Origin: Scytalidium lignicola
Taxonomy: Eukaryota; Ascomycota; Leotiomycetes
NCBI GenBank assembly: GCA_002812745.2
Contig: NCSJ02000113.1
Coordinates: forward strand, 60,115-124,114
Direction: 5' to 3'
DNA length: 64,000 nucleotides
Shown here: positions 23,168-34,153 of the stretch, one piece after another
How positions within the stretch are numbered: the first letter of the stretch is position 1
How the letters are laid out: each line of letters starts with the position of its first letter
The notes under the pieces: model-generated
Database searches by the model: none
Told to the model about the DNA's origin: nothing
The model's input: only the letters and a program-made list of their open reading frames with translations
Program-made: the position numbers and the translations under genes

Positions 23168-25416
23168 TTATATTAAATCTACGGTGTTGTAACTATGAGT
23201 TGATACATTGATCTCCTGGTATGCACCAATCCATAGTTCTATATGATCGTACAACCGCGTAGTCCACCACATAATAGTAGGATGAGAGCATATTAGACCA
23301 ACTGGAACAACTGCGCTATGATATGGACATACCTGATTTAGATTAGTGACGGGGAATACTTTCAACTGATGGCTGAAGCACGGCATCTCCAGAGGGTCTG
23401 CATAATCAAGACCCACGAACACATTATCAACATATGACGCATTGACATCTCCAAAGAAGCTAAAGGCTATGCTCGTAAGAACACCATTCCTACGATTATA
23501 AATCTCGGAAATCGACGAGATTTGAGAACAGTCCCACTGGCCAAAAACAGCAATTCTACCATCTTCATGATGGACTGACATTCCTGTAAACCGAGGCCCC
23601 ACCTTCCGTACCATTAGTCTTTCAACCTGACCCAAGTTTCCAATCGAAAGATAGCCACTAGTAATAATAGTCCCATGTATTGGTGGAACCTGCTCAAGTA
23701 CAGGAATCCTTGGAAGATGTTGTGTTCTAGCACTCACTTCTAGCTGAGAATCTTCTGTAATTCCTATGTTCGTAAGGAATTTCGCACCGTTGCGCCTCAC
23801 GGAAATTGCGTCATAGAAGATACCAATAGGGTTGGATCTCAAATTCTTGCTTAGTCGGGTCCAGCTATAATGGAAGTTCCGAATAATACTAGGAGTAAGA
23901 GATGGCCCAAAGACACATGTACGGTTGAAATTAGTTGTGATCTGATAACGTTAGTGGATTTTGGAATGTATGGTAAAAGAGACTAACCAAGATAGTTGGA
24001 TCACGTTCCTGATTCAAATGATCAACTGATATCCGAAGCCATACAGATTCAATGCGCTCATTCGGTTGGAGATATAAGTGGATAGGACGCCATTGACAGT
24101 CACCAATCGTCTTGCTTGACTTGCCGTGTGCCATCATTCCTGTAATGCCATGTAAATTAGAGTACATAGTCAAACCCGAGATATATCCCTCATTGTCAAA
24201 GAATGAAAGATATCTACACAACCGCCAGCCATAATAATTTCGAACCGAATGTGCATTGACCGTTTCTAGCATATGATGAGATTGAGTGATAGAAAAATGC
24301 AAGTCTTGGTCCCATAAAACCCGGGGCGTTATTCCCGGTGTTTTCTCTTCCTTGATAAAATCGATTCGGAGGTATTTGATGGCCTATATCGTGTTAGTGG
24401 CTACCAAAATGTTATTTCTGAGATCTTACATCTTGCAATATACGCAAACCTCTAAGATCACTCCCGTGCATCACACCAATCCAACCATTAGTTGGGTCTC
24501 CAAGCCAAGAAGATGACGTATCGTCGGTGTATAAAATTTTAAGTGCTTGAAGTCCGTAAGGGCCAATCGCAAACTTGATGCCTTTAGTTTTTGTCTTCAC
24601 TGAGATTCCTCTAGGGTCGTTGAAACCTAGGTGTGATATGATTCTGTAACCAAATATTGAAATCGTTTCAGTGTAAAGAGTATTGATTGCAACGGTAGAT
24701 ACGAGCTCGATGGTCCTTTTCCCGAGGCCATCTTTGAATGCCTTAAGAAGATTAGATGACGTGTTAACCACTTTCAGAAGCGATGAGAGAAGATTCAAAG
24801 CGCAATATGCAGATATAGTGAGTTGGATCTCAACTGGTAAGCGTGACAAACGGCCTAACAGGCTTCTTAAACCCGTTTCAAGGTTAGATCCCTCGAATGC
24901 ATCTGTAAAATCTGTTGTTTTTAGGTCCTCAGTTTCCGCTATGTGATCGAATTCGAAAATTGAATGTGTAGACTGTGCGAACTCGTAGATTGATAACGTG
25001 GTAGGGTTTGAATTTAGTACATTAATCAACTTCCAACAGTCAAGATGAACAAGATAAGCAACTTTCTCCTCCTCGCATGAAGGCTCCAGGCAGAAATTTA
25101 TAGTCAACAGCCGTCCACTCTTGAATGTAACAGATAGATTTTTAAAAGTATAAGCATCTGCCAGATCTCCTGGAATCGTGATTATTCTAGGCTGCTTGTT
25201 CGGGTCGGCGATATCGCATACTAGAAGATCAAATTAGCATATACGTGTCTATCGAGGACAGAGAAGTAGAAACTGACACCCAAGGATGTTGTACTCCCAG
25301 GCTATACTTGGTCGTGGCACAAAGCCCTCTTCGTAGCTGGGCTTTGGCAGACGCTTACGGCACAGCGCACATCGAACGATACAATTGAAGTGTAGTCGGT
25401 CGTTAAATTTTGACAT
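23168..25416 (-). CDS. Large fungal protein with CxxC motif and F-box-like segment, function unknown
   Basis: Minus-strand exons 25278-25416, 24430-25220, 23988-24383 and 23168-23941 join into 699 residues without a stop. The N-terminus MSKFNDRLHFNCIVRCALC holds a CxxC pair (RCALCRKRLPKP), then WEYNILG, PGDLADAYTF, and a stretch with a cysteine-containing VAYLVHLDCWKL. Near residue 150 is RLSRLPVEIQLTISAYCALN, which looks like the start of an F-box. The rest is beta-rich, with repeated Trp/Gly motifs. The layout resembles a fungal family often annotated with DUF7600, but I cannot confirm that. Introns 2 and 3 are both 46 bp. The C-terminal exon may be shorter, because a GTATGT donor-like site lies inside it after PVTNLNQ. 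The donor chosen for intron 1 (GTCAGT) is the least certain border. Confidence 0.6.
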
Positions 25417-26421
25417 ACTGGTGGTAAAGCCTTATTGCACCACTGATTAATGGTAGACTTGTTGCCTGGAAGGGGCATGCACGATAGATCTTGACAATTG
25501 GGCTGTCGGACAACTGAAGAGCTGTTGGAGTAACGAAGTCTTAGCTCTATCAAGAGACATATTTCAATGAGGATTCTTTCAATATATTGGGTAAAAGAAA
25601 AGTCCTGGATAGCGTTCAATAAGATTGAAAGTGCTTAAAGGTCGCTATAAATATAGCAAATTAGGCACCCACGACATCCTAAAATTTAGATCACCGTGAT
25701 TAGATGCACAACGCTGGAATCGTTAAAGTCTGTGTTTCATAAATTGATCAACACAGTTGATTAAAGCTCCAGCTGCTAATTCCAATGTATGCCAGACCTT
25801 GAATGGTTACGATAGCATCATTTCTATCATTCAGAGTTATTCATAATTAGCTAATTAAAAATGCTAACCAAATAACTTTATAAGCTTAAGATTTATATCC
25901 GGAACTAGCCAGATTTCACTCGGCCATTTTATTTGAACATCTCCCTTTAATAAGATCGAGTTTGATGTCAAATTAAGGTTGTTAATAGTGATGCCAAGTC
26001 TAGCCCCTTACTTAGCCTCAAGATCTGGCACCTGTAGCGTACGGCTCAGCAATGACTGATGAATGATCGACACTTTTCTTCATGTACCATTTTGTACGGA
26101 CTGTACGTAAAATAAAGATCAAAACCCTCGTATCGTTAAAGACCTACAAGTAGTAATAACCCCACCTTTTAAGCTCTGAAGCCGAATCCCCGAAGATAGC
26201 ATCATAAGCGTGACAAGGGCCTCCAAAATGCAAGCTAAAATGCGACGTGGCCAATGGTAATGTTGTTGTTCCGACCTGCATGAATTTCTTCGGCGATTCG
26301 TGACTTATTACCAAAATCAAAGCATATAAGAAATGCCGAAACCGATTTCACATTTAAGATCTCTGTGTCTCTTTCCGATGAGATAGCAAAACCTCCCCAA
26401 ATTCTGTAGGCATTGGGTAAA
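25417..26421. other. Divergent AT-rich intergenic region
   Basis: AT-rich promoter region shared by two divergent genes. One frame overlapping the first exon on the minus strand is a shadow. No other feature is seen. Confidence 0.55.
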
Positions 26422-27870
26422 ATGTCGGGCTTCTTCGGTTTCGTTTCGCGCACGTGGGCTGTGTTGTACCCTCCTCAACTGCATAAGGTTGAAGGCGCGC
26501 TTCGAATTGGATTGCTTGGTGCGTCAAATATCGCGTTAGTAAATATCTTCTCCTTTAATTTCCCCAGAAAAACAAACATCATTGTGCTTGTAAGACAATT
26601 TTGGATGTTCTGGCTAAACTTGCCGTTTTGAGTTTCCAGGCCTATGGCGATTATTACGCCAGCCAGATCGCATCCTGAAGTCATTATTGCCGCGGTTGCG
26701 GCGCGAGATGAGAAGAAGGCACAGGCATATGCGAAGAAACATGGGATACCGATTGTGCATAAGTCATATCAGGGTATGGAGGTTTTGTTTTTCGTTTCCA
26801 GAGTCTTAAGAGGTGGAATGAAGGGCTAATTGTGGTTAGACATGCTGAATGATTCTTCAATTGATGCCGTCTATGTACCTTTACCTAACGGTCTCCATTA
26901 TGAATGGAGTCTTAAAGCACTGAAGGCTGGGAAACACGTGCTTTTAGAGAAGCCATCTACATCAAATGCTGCTGAGGCAGCAGCTCTTTTCCGTCACGAC
27001 ATTCTCAAACAACCAAATGCGCCAGTCCTTCTAGAAGCCTTCCACATCCGCTTCCATCCCGCCTGGAAATTGTTTCTCTCTTTCTTGGACCGGCCAAATA
27101 TTGCGTCCGTACATGTGATAAGTATCATGCCAGCAGGGATTTTCCCTAAAGATGATATCCGTTTCATATACGACCTCTCCGGAGGGACACTCATGGATCT
27201 AGGAACATACAACGTCCTATGCCTAAGACAAATTTTTGGTACTGAGCCAGAAGAATGCATTGAGGCGATACCAAGGCTGATGCCCAAGGGATTTGACCAG
27301 AAGTGTGACGAGGGGTTCAAGATCAAATATCGATTCCCAAATGGGGCGGTTGGGGAGATGGAGTGTGATTTGGCCTCTAGAGGAGGATGGCCTTTACCCT
27401 GGCTAACGGGTAGTTTGCCCACTCTTAGCTTGCCGAAGTGCTCGGTTGTGCATCGGGAGGTTATTGTCAAAGATGAAAGTCTCGCTGCTGATAATGGGCT
27501 AGAGCACGTGGCTGTGAAGAAAGTAGTTATGTTGAATATGTTTGTGCCACATTTTTGGCACAAGATTGAGGTTGAAGAGATACATACTATCCGGGACGCA
27601 TCGACCAAAGTGGTCAAGAAGACGTGGAAAGTGAAGTCTTATCATAAACGTTATATCTGGTCAAAGACAGCAGCTGAGGAACAGTGGCCCGGTGAAGAGC
27701 ATTGGTCTACCTATCGGTACCAATTGGAAGAGTTTGTCAATCATGTTAAGGGAAGAGAAGGATCTGGAATCTGGATGGACAGTGAGGATTCTGTTCGGCA
27801 GATGGCTATGATTGATTCTGCGTACGAGAAGGCTGGGTTGCCATTGCGACCTACGAGCACGTACAAATAG
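26422..27870 (+). CDS. Gfo/Idh/MocA family NAD(P)-dependent oxidoreductase
   Basis: Dehydrogenase of the family containing fungal D-xylose 1-dehydrogenase and dimeric dihydrodiol dehydrogenase; it likely oxidises a sugar or related alcohol with NAD(P). Exons 26422-26534, 26640-26773 and 26840-27870 give 425 residues. The Rossmann start is LRIGLLGASNIA, with the fold completed across intron 1. VAARDEKKAQAYAKKHGIP leads through the second intron to SSIDAVYVPLPNGLHYEW. The family EKP motif is in GKHVLLEKPSTSN, and EAFHIRFHPA carries the conserved histidine region. GGTLMDLGTYNV matches the GG-x-DxG-Y active-site block. The first intron is 105 bp and the second 66 bp. Sugar specificity cannot be read from the sequence. 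Confidence 0.88.
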
Positions 27871-28386
27871 GCTCAACTATTCTGCTGATTAGTAAGTACT
27901 CTTTGATATTTGTTATTGGACCTGTATCTATCTTTGCAGCGTTTCAGATGTATATATGATACCTAGTAATACAGCATATACCAAAGAAATACAGGTTCTG
28001 ATTTTGATAAAACATTTGGTTCTAATAAGGGATTAGCAACAGCAAGAACAGTGAAACTACCCTTATTACTTTATAGTTCCAGTGGTCTAATAGAGGAATA
28101 AAATGGAACAGTGTAGAAAAAGAGGAAGACAAAGGCCAAGTTTCAATTGTCAAAGAGTTGTTATCAAGGTTGGACTCATATTTATTTCTTTAAATTGTAT
28201 AATATTGCTTGTTATTTGCTCAAACTTCTTCTCTTTTAATAATACTCAACGCCAGAGCTTTAACACACCTTCTTTAGTTCACCCAAGATTACACGCAACT
28301 TCAGACTCTTCTAGTGATCCCTCACAACTAAAAGAACCACATCGCCACCAACACTCACAATAACACCACTAATTTCCAAGGCCACT
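27871..28386. other. Intergenic region and possible leader of the hypothetical protein
   Basis: AT-rich. An open frame at about 28103-28363 precedes the next gene and ends with a stop shortly before its ATG; it could be a leader frame. No support for a separate gene. Confidence 0.45.
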
Positions 28387-28845
28387 ATGCAATCACGTCC
28401 TCTCTACGACCCCTCACCAGCGGAAGCAAACATTGATAAAATCATGTCCGCAACATTCACCCAAACTCACTATCAACATCGTCTATCCGATCATGTAATG
28501 GGCATGTTACAGATGGCCATCAAGACCGGCAAAATCACAAAGACAAAAGCAGATGTGTTTGAGACGGTGTTTATTCGCGGAGCAAAGCCACGGAAACATC
28601 GTACACACGAGGGCCATGCTTTCTTAGCGCCAGATGGCACCGCGATGGTAATGTTTGGTGTGAGATATGGTGGTGGTGAAAACATTGCTGCTGGAGCATG
28701 GGATTTGGATAATGTTGGTAGTCACTCGAATTACCATAACTGGCTTAATGATCTGCTCTATGGAAGTAGGGGAGGTAGAAATGTGGCTGTTAAAGAAGAG
28801 GTAGAGGAGGACGAAGATGAGGACACAGATGAGACATTGACATAA
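28387..28845 (+). CDS. Hypothetical protein (152 aa) with acidic tail
   Basis: An uninterrupted 152-residue frame starts MQSRPLYDPSPAEAN. It contains a helical basic middle (LQMAIKTGKITKTKADVFE) and a compact Gly/His-rich part (HEGHAFLAPDGTAMVMFGVR and YGGGENIAAGAWDLDNVG). It ends in a strongly acidic tail (EEVEEDEDEDTDE). The coherent globular composition and the start context suggest a real gene. No known domain is recognised, no signal peptide is seen, and the gene may extend upstream through an unrecognised exon. Confidence 0.5.
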   Translation: MQSRPLYDPSPAEANIDKIMSATFTQTHYQHRLSDHVMGMLQMAIKTGKITKTKADVFETVFIRGAKPRKHRTHEGHAFLAPDGTAMVMFGVRYGGGENIAAGAWDLDNVGSHSNYHNWLNDLLYGSRGGRNVAVKEEVEEDEDEDTDETLT

Positions 28846-29483
28846 GGTTAGACCTAGAGGTTTGCGGTGAAACTTTACAACGACGAATTGACAAATTCCA
28901 CATGATAGATCTACTGATTGTTGACTAAATCGTGTATATTGAATGACTGGTTTGATTGGTTACTTGCTTGCACTGCTCGATTACTAATTACTAACCACTT
29001 GGTATCTACGGCTGTAGAGCTATTGCTTTTTTAAAGGAAAGCTCAAATTGGGTTGAATCAAGATGTTGTTCCGTGGAAGCGCCAAAATTAGACGATCTAG
29101 ACGACTGGCGGAACAGATTATTATTGGGCTGCCTCGCGTTGCGCGCATGTGCTTTGTCTTGCTAGCCTCGCCCTATCTCCTTCCACTGAACATCAGCATT
29201 TCAACACGAGATTATGCCGTCACCTTATTTGTGCGCAAATCAACAAGTATCGTTGATCAATTATACACATCTGTATTTGTTCTGAAATCTAGTATATATC
29301 CTTTCCACGATGGATTAAGTCAACCTAACAGACACTGGTTTCTGTTGTTGCGGTAACAAAGGGAAGAAAGAAGCAAACTATCCTACAGGTAATGAGGCTG
29401 CCACGCCTCCAACCACAGATCACCGCTCTCCACCGCCTGTTGTTCAAGCCCACAACCAAAGTTTACCACGTTACACAACAACA
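28846..29483. other. Intergenic region; frame of the next gene open upstream to about 29319
   Basis: Mostly 3' flank and promoter sequence. From about 29319 onward the reading frame of the next gene is open without a stop and would encode a CCCGNKGKK motif, so part of this interval may be exonic. Confidence 0.4.
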
Positions 29484-31412
29484 ATGGCTGCAAAATCTCC
29501 CTTAAAAGGATCCGACCTGCTTCATCCTCTGCGGCCATCCTTATCGTCCTCCTCCATCGCTGACATGAGAGTCAGTGGCGAGCCGCAGAAGCTTCGTGTC
29601 CTTGTGGCATCGAATGGATCCAAGGATGTCGCTCAGGCGTTAGCCCTAGTGGTGCGGTTGTCCAAGAACCATAAGATTGAGACAAAGGCGATTGTGNATG
29701 ATGGGTCATATCGGTTATCACAGGAGACGCTCACCCTCCCGAATAAGAGGTTCTTACCACAGGAAACCGACGACGAGAGCCGACAGGAGATTCACAGGCA
29801 ACATGTGGAATACTTTCGACAGCAGGCGTTTGAGCTGTGTGAATGGGCAGATATGTTGGTGCTGGCACCGATTGATGCCGGCACGCTCGGAAAGATGTTG
29901 CATGGTATCACAGATAACCTCTTACTCGAAGTTCTGAGAGGATGGGACGTTTCGAAGAAGATATTACTTGTGCCAGGCATGACGACATTGATGTGGGAGA
30001 ACCCTATGACGAAGAAGCAGTTGAGCAAGTTGAGGAGGAAGTGGAAATGGGTAAGGGTCATGCAGCCAATATTGTGGCATTACGACGAGAGGGGTCCTTC
30101 GAAGTGCTTTGTCGGGTGGGATGGTTTCAGTGAACTCATTGACGTGATAAAGAACCAGGCGGAGCTGATGACTATTGGACATGACGTTGATATTGTCGGT
30201 ACGGCTATGCATACAAGCAACGTCAAGACCGATACCTTACTACCTCCTGAAATCTGGTCCGTCATTCTCGAATATGTCGGAGACTGGGAGATCTCCAGAG
30301 CGCTCAATGTCTATGCCAATATACCAACTCCACAAGAATGGAGGCATAAGCCAAATGATACGAAAGATGAGTTACAGATGTATATGCGCTCTTTGGAATG
30401 GACAATCCTCACGTCCTCGGTACCGAAGATCATCCTTAAGCTTAAGGCCGCACCAGAAAACATGCGATATCTTTCCAGTCTCTGTGTGAAGTTGATTATC
30501 AAATTCTGCCTCACGGATCTCCTGACTTATCTCGAAACAAACTTCAAGGACGTCTTCTGGGCCTCTTTTGGTCAGAAACTCCTCCCTACAAAAGCATCAG
30601 CGGTATATGGACGCACGGAAATCTTGGAATGGTGGCGCACATCTCCAACATTCCTTTCGAAAGACTATACTGCCGAGGCGATCGATGGTGCCTCAAAATC
30701 CGGATTCGTCTACGTCTTAGATTGGTGGCGAAAATCCGGCCTACCGTTGAAATACACTGAATCAGCCCTGGAACAAGCATCCGCAAAGGGCCACATTATT
30801 GTTCTGGAATGGTGGAAGGAAGCCTCGATGCATCCAGGCGGTCACATTCTTGACCCAGAAAATACTCGTCCCCGTCATGGTTCACCCTCCACACTCATGG
30901 AGTTGGAATATTCATCCTCGTCACCGAGTCCAACAACCATGGCATCTAATCACGAAAACCCCCCCGCCTTGCGTCTCAAACCAGGAAAATCACTCCTAGC
31001 TGCAGCTCAACACAATCAAACTCACGTTCTTCGCTGGTGGGACAACTCTGGAATTCCATTGGCGCACTCCGAATCCGTCGCGCGTACAGCGTCTGCATAC
31101 GGACACGTCCCCATCTTAGACACATGGAGAGAGCTTAAAGGCGATAAAATGGCATTTGATAGCCAAGTCCTCGTTGGGCCGACGAAGAACGGCCATGTAG
31201 AGGTATTGGAGTGGTGGAAGTGTTTCGCTAGGGGTGAAGGTGAAGACGGGACAACAAGGAGAGTCGAATATAAGACATGTGATATTGAGGAGGCGTTGGA
31301 GGATTGCATTGGAAGTGAGAAGGAGGAGTATGAGGTAAGGAAGTGGTGGGCTAGGAATGGATTGAATCTTGGAGTCGAAGTGAGTGAGTGGACGAAGGTT
31401 AAGCTTTTGTGA
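29484..31412 (+). CDS. Hal3/PPCDC-like flavoprotein fused to ankyrin-like repeats
   Basis: An intron-free frame of 642 residues from ATG 29484. Residues about 35-215 form a flavoprotein domain of the phosphopantothenoylcysteine decarboxylase/Hal3 type. It has the first strand LRVLVASNGSKDVAQALALV, ADMLVLAPIDAGTLGKMLHG with ITDNLLLEVLRGW, and the substrate clamp region PGMTTLMWENPMT. In true decarboxylases the clamp reads PxMN; here the asparagine is replaced by threonine, so decarboxylation is doubtful and an Hal3-like regulatory role is more likely. Residues about 376-580 hold around six units of 29-31 residues, each with GxxxxLxWW (for example EILEWW, YVLDWW, HVLRWW), resembling diverged ankyrin repeats. 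The N at 29697 lies in frame. The frame is also open upstream (29319-29483), adding a CCCGNKG motif, so the true start may be earlier. Confidence 0.75.
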   Translation: MAAKSPLKGSDLLHPLRPSLSSSSIADMRVSGEPQKLRVLVASNGSKDVAQALALVVRLSKNHKIETKAIVXDGSYRLSQETLTLPNKRFLPQETDDESRQEIHRQHVEYFRQQAFELCEWADMLVLAPIDAGTLGKMLHGITDNLLLEVLRGWDVSKKILLVPGMTTLMWENPMTKKQLSKLRRKWKWVRVMQPILWHYDERGPSKCFVGWDGFSELIDVIKNQAELMTIGHDVDIVGTAMHTSNVKTDTLLPPEIWSVILEYVGDWEISRALNVYANIPTPQEWRHKPNDTKDELQMYMRSLEWTILTSSVPKIILKLKAAPENMRYLSSLCVKLIIKFCLTDLLTYLETNFKDVFWASFGQKLLPTKASAVYGRTEILEWWRTSPTFLSKDYTAEAIDGASKSGFVYVLDWWRKSGLPLKYTESALEQASAKGHIIVLEWWKEASMHPGGHILDPENTRPRHGSPSTLMELEYSSSSPSPTTMASNHENPPALRLKPGKSLLAAAQHNQTHVLRWWDNSGIPLAHSESVARTASAYGHVPILDTWRELKGDKMAFDSQVLVGPTKNGHVEVLEWWKCFARGEGEDGTTRRVEYKTCDIEEALEDCIGSEKEEYEVRKWWARNGLNLGVEVSEWTKVKLL

Positions 31413-32530
31413 AGGGATAGTCTTTGGGATTCCGTTGCTTGCTTCGCTATGTATAAGGTTAAAGGGGTTTGGGGGTTATCTTTGGCTGGGCTGCATAGCG
31501 TGGATACTTTACTTTATTCGTTCGTGGAAGAGTTTTCTTACGGGATAATGTTTACGACGTTGTTTGACGAAAGTAGTTTTTCACTCATGGATAAGGGCAT
31601 ATCAAGGAGGCAACATATATAGATTTGGGGCGGATATCTGAATATACAAAAGTTTGATAGCGTATACGCCTTCTTATCTTGAAGTCAACCCTAGCTATAA
31701 TAGATATGACTCATGCCGGCATGAATCGACAAATTACTACGTTTACACAATAATGAGGTCTTGAGAGTTGTCTAGATCAATCGTCCTCTGACGTTACTGA
31801 AGCCAAAAGAAAAGAAATACACCACCACACTATGCCGTATTACAGGGGCTAAAAAGAGTAAAGAGTCACATTCCAACTAGTTGCCTAAAACTAGTCATCA
31901 TTGGGGGGGGNATAGTAATCAGAAAAAGGTCATTCCTCAAATAAAGTTTAATTTATACAGAGTAGTAGTTCTAGATAGGCACCGGGGAACAACAGAGGTT
32001 CCGCTCCCGTGCAGCGCCCGAGATCGGGTGAAGCTTAACTCCACCACTGCACCACTGAACCGCCGCACCACTGCACCACCAATTTATCTCTCCATTTAAC
32101 CCTTTTCCTGCAAGACCCGCGGAGTCAACAACAAGCATGGGTGGGGTGAAAAATAGTAACGCTAGTGCCGGTATAGCCGTGTCTGGATGCAATCCGCGTC
32201 GTTTTCAACATGGGCTTTCACCGTCTGAACTGATAACCAATCGGGCACTAGTTCTAGTCGAGATAGGGTGGTGGGAAAGGCTGGTGAGAATTGGGAATTG
32301 TGCCGACGGTTGGATTGCTTGTCTTTTCTTTCCTTCTCCGTTCCTTCTTTCTTTCTTCCTCACTTTCTGTTTTTCTCAAATCTAGTTTGTTAAAAAAGTG
32401 AGATCATGTTCTCTTTGTATTTATCCGATATGAAATAGAATCCTTCTTCTCTTTGGACTATTTATTTTCAAAAAGAAAATAAACCAGTGAAAGTGATCTT
32501 TAGCTCCCTTTGATCCTTTTTAGACTTGCA
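31413..32530. other. Intergenic region
   Basis: 3' flank, then promoter DNA of the next transporter. It holds a G8 run with an N at 31911, a short CACCACTGCAC-type repeat near 32040-32080 and T/C-rich tracts near 32320. No gene is seen. Confidence 0.55.
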
Positions 32531-34153
32531 ATGTCGGAAAAAGCTTTAGAACTTGGCTATGTCGCATCCACTCAGCCTCCCGCCGCAAGCCCACCAACAT
32601 CTTCCGACAAGGCTGAATATGAACCGGAAAACCTCCTCACAGCAACCCCAACCCCAGTTCCACCCCCTTACACGGTTTTCACTCACAGAGAAAAGATCAT
32701 CCTCGTGACCATCGCATCTCTCGCAGCATTCTTCTCCCCCGTAACAGCAAATATATACTATCCGGCCATCAATCAACTCTCCGTCGACCTGCATGTTTCC
32801 ACTTCGCTGATAAACCTAACCATCACAACTTACTTAATCTTTCAGGGCCTAGCTCCAACTTTTGTTGGCGCAATCGCAGACTCAACAGGAAGAAGACCCG
32901 CATACATTGTCTGCTTCACTCTTTATCTTGCAGCCAATATCGGATTGGCTTTGCAGAATCAGTATGGCACCTTGATGGTCTTGAGATGTTTGCAAAGTAG
33001 CGGTAGTTCTGGAACGGTGGCTTTGGTGAATGCTGTAGTGGCAGATATTAGCACCAGCAATCAGAGAGGCAAGTATTTGGGGTTCGCAAATGTTGGAGCG
33101 CTTCTGGGCCCTACATTAGGTCCCATAATTGGAGGCATTCTGAATCAGTTCCTGGGATGGAGATCAATCTTCTGGTTTCTGGTGATTCTTTCCGGAGTGG
33201 TATTTGTGATTGTCCTTGTCCTGCTACCGGAAACATGTCGAGAGGTGGTCGGGAATGGATCCATCCCCCCGCCTGTGTGGGACATGTCCCTCTTGGGGTA
33301 CCTTAAGCTTCGCAAGCAGCGCAAGAATGGTACCCTATCCTCCGAACTTCCAAAACGAAAGATGAAATCCCCGAATCTTCTCGCCAGTGTCCAAATTCTC
33401 TTTACCAAAGCTGGTGGCTTGGCCCTGTTCTACTGTGCTATTATTTTTGCAGGTTTCTACACCATTGCTGCGGGTCTCCCTCTCGCGCTCCAGAAAACAT
33501 ATAACTATAACTCCCTCCAAGTAGGACTGTGTTATATCCCATTTGGATTTGGAGGTATGATCTCTGCCGTGACAGCGGGCAAGGCTGTGGATTGGAACTT
33601 CCAGCGCCACGCGAGGAGGCTCAATATCAAAATCACAAAAGGGAGACAGTCGGATTTGACCCAATTCCCTATTGAGCTTGCCCGCATCCAGGTTGCGTGG
33701 CCATTAGCTATTCTTTCAATCTGCGCCTTGGTTATTTATGGCTGGGTTATTGAGAAAACAAAATCCCTCGCTGGGACATTGATCTTGCTTTTTGTACTGG
33801 GATGTTCGACACTCGGCCCCACGCTTTGCTTCAGTACTCTGGTCGTAGATCTATTCCCTGAGCGTCCAGGATCTGCTACTGCAGCGAACAACCTTTTAAG
33901 GTGTTGGTTTGGAGCTGGATTTGTAGCTGCTGTGGGTCCATTGGTGGATGTTATTGGCTTTGGGTGGTTCTACACTCTAATTGCTGGGATATGGGCTCTC
34001 GGTACTCCAATTATGTGGATACTTTGTAAATTTGGTCCTAGATGGAGGGAAGAGAAGAGAGTAAAGATGAAGATTGAGATGCAGAGGAAAGCTGAAAGAG
34101 TTGAAAGAGATATTGAGAATGCTGACTTAGGAGATGGAGCCGGTGAAGAGTAA
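32531..34153 (+). CDS. MFS multidrug transporter, DHA1 (Qdr/Aqr-like)
   Basis: Intronless 540-residue drug:proton antiporter of the plasma membrane. A Pro-rich cytosolic N-terminus precedes span 1 (IILVTIASLAAFFSPVTANI), whose ending SPVTANIYYPAI is the standard DHA1 start. The antiporter loop is GAIADSTGRRPAY, and the motif C region reads GALLGPTLGPIIGG in span 5. PETCREVVGNG follows span 6, a hallmark of the Qdr/Aqr-type fungal subgroup. A long central loop (LRKQRKNGTLSSELPKRK) separates the halves, and the C-terminal tail is charged. ATG 32531 is the first methionine and precedes a typical N-terminus. The transported compound is unknown. The gene converges on RAP1 across a repeat-bearing gap. 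Confidence 0.92.
   Translation: MSEKALELGYVASTQPPAASPPTSSDKAEYEPENLLTATPTPVPPPYTVFTHREKIILVTIASLAAFFSPVTANIYYPAINQLSVDLHVSTSLINLTITTYLIFQGLAPTFVGAIADSTGRRPAYIVCFTLYLAANIGLALQNQYGTLMVLRCLQSSGSSGTVALVNAVVADISTSNQRGKYLGFANVGALLGPTLGPIIGGILNQFLGWRSIFWFLVILSGVVFVIVLVLLPETCREVVGNGSIPPPVWDMSLLGYLKLRKQRKNGTLSSELPKRKMKSPNLLASVQILFTKAGGLALFYCAIIFAGFYTIAAGLPLALQKTYNYNSLQVGLCYIPFGFGGMISAVTAGKAVDWNFQRHARRLNIKITKGRQSDLTQFPIELARIQVAWPLAILSICALVIYGWVIEKTKSLAGTLILLFVLGCSTLGPTLCFSTLVVDLFPERPGSATAANNLLRCWFGAGFVAAVGPLVDVIGFGWFYTLIAGIWALGTPIMWILCKFGPRWREEKRVKMKIEMQRKAERVERDIENADLGDGAGEE

Noticed and set aside
25302..25619. 105-codon minus-strand frame
   Set aside because: It overlaps exon 1 of the 699-residue gene in another frame; the exon's frame with RCALCRKRLPKP is the coherent one.
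28103..28363. 86-codon frame with a hydrophobic segment upstream of the 152-aa hypothetical protein
   Set aside because: Starts in AT-rich DNA, ends just before the next ATG, and has no supporting context; at most a leader frame.
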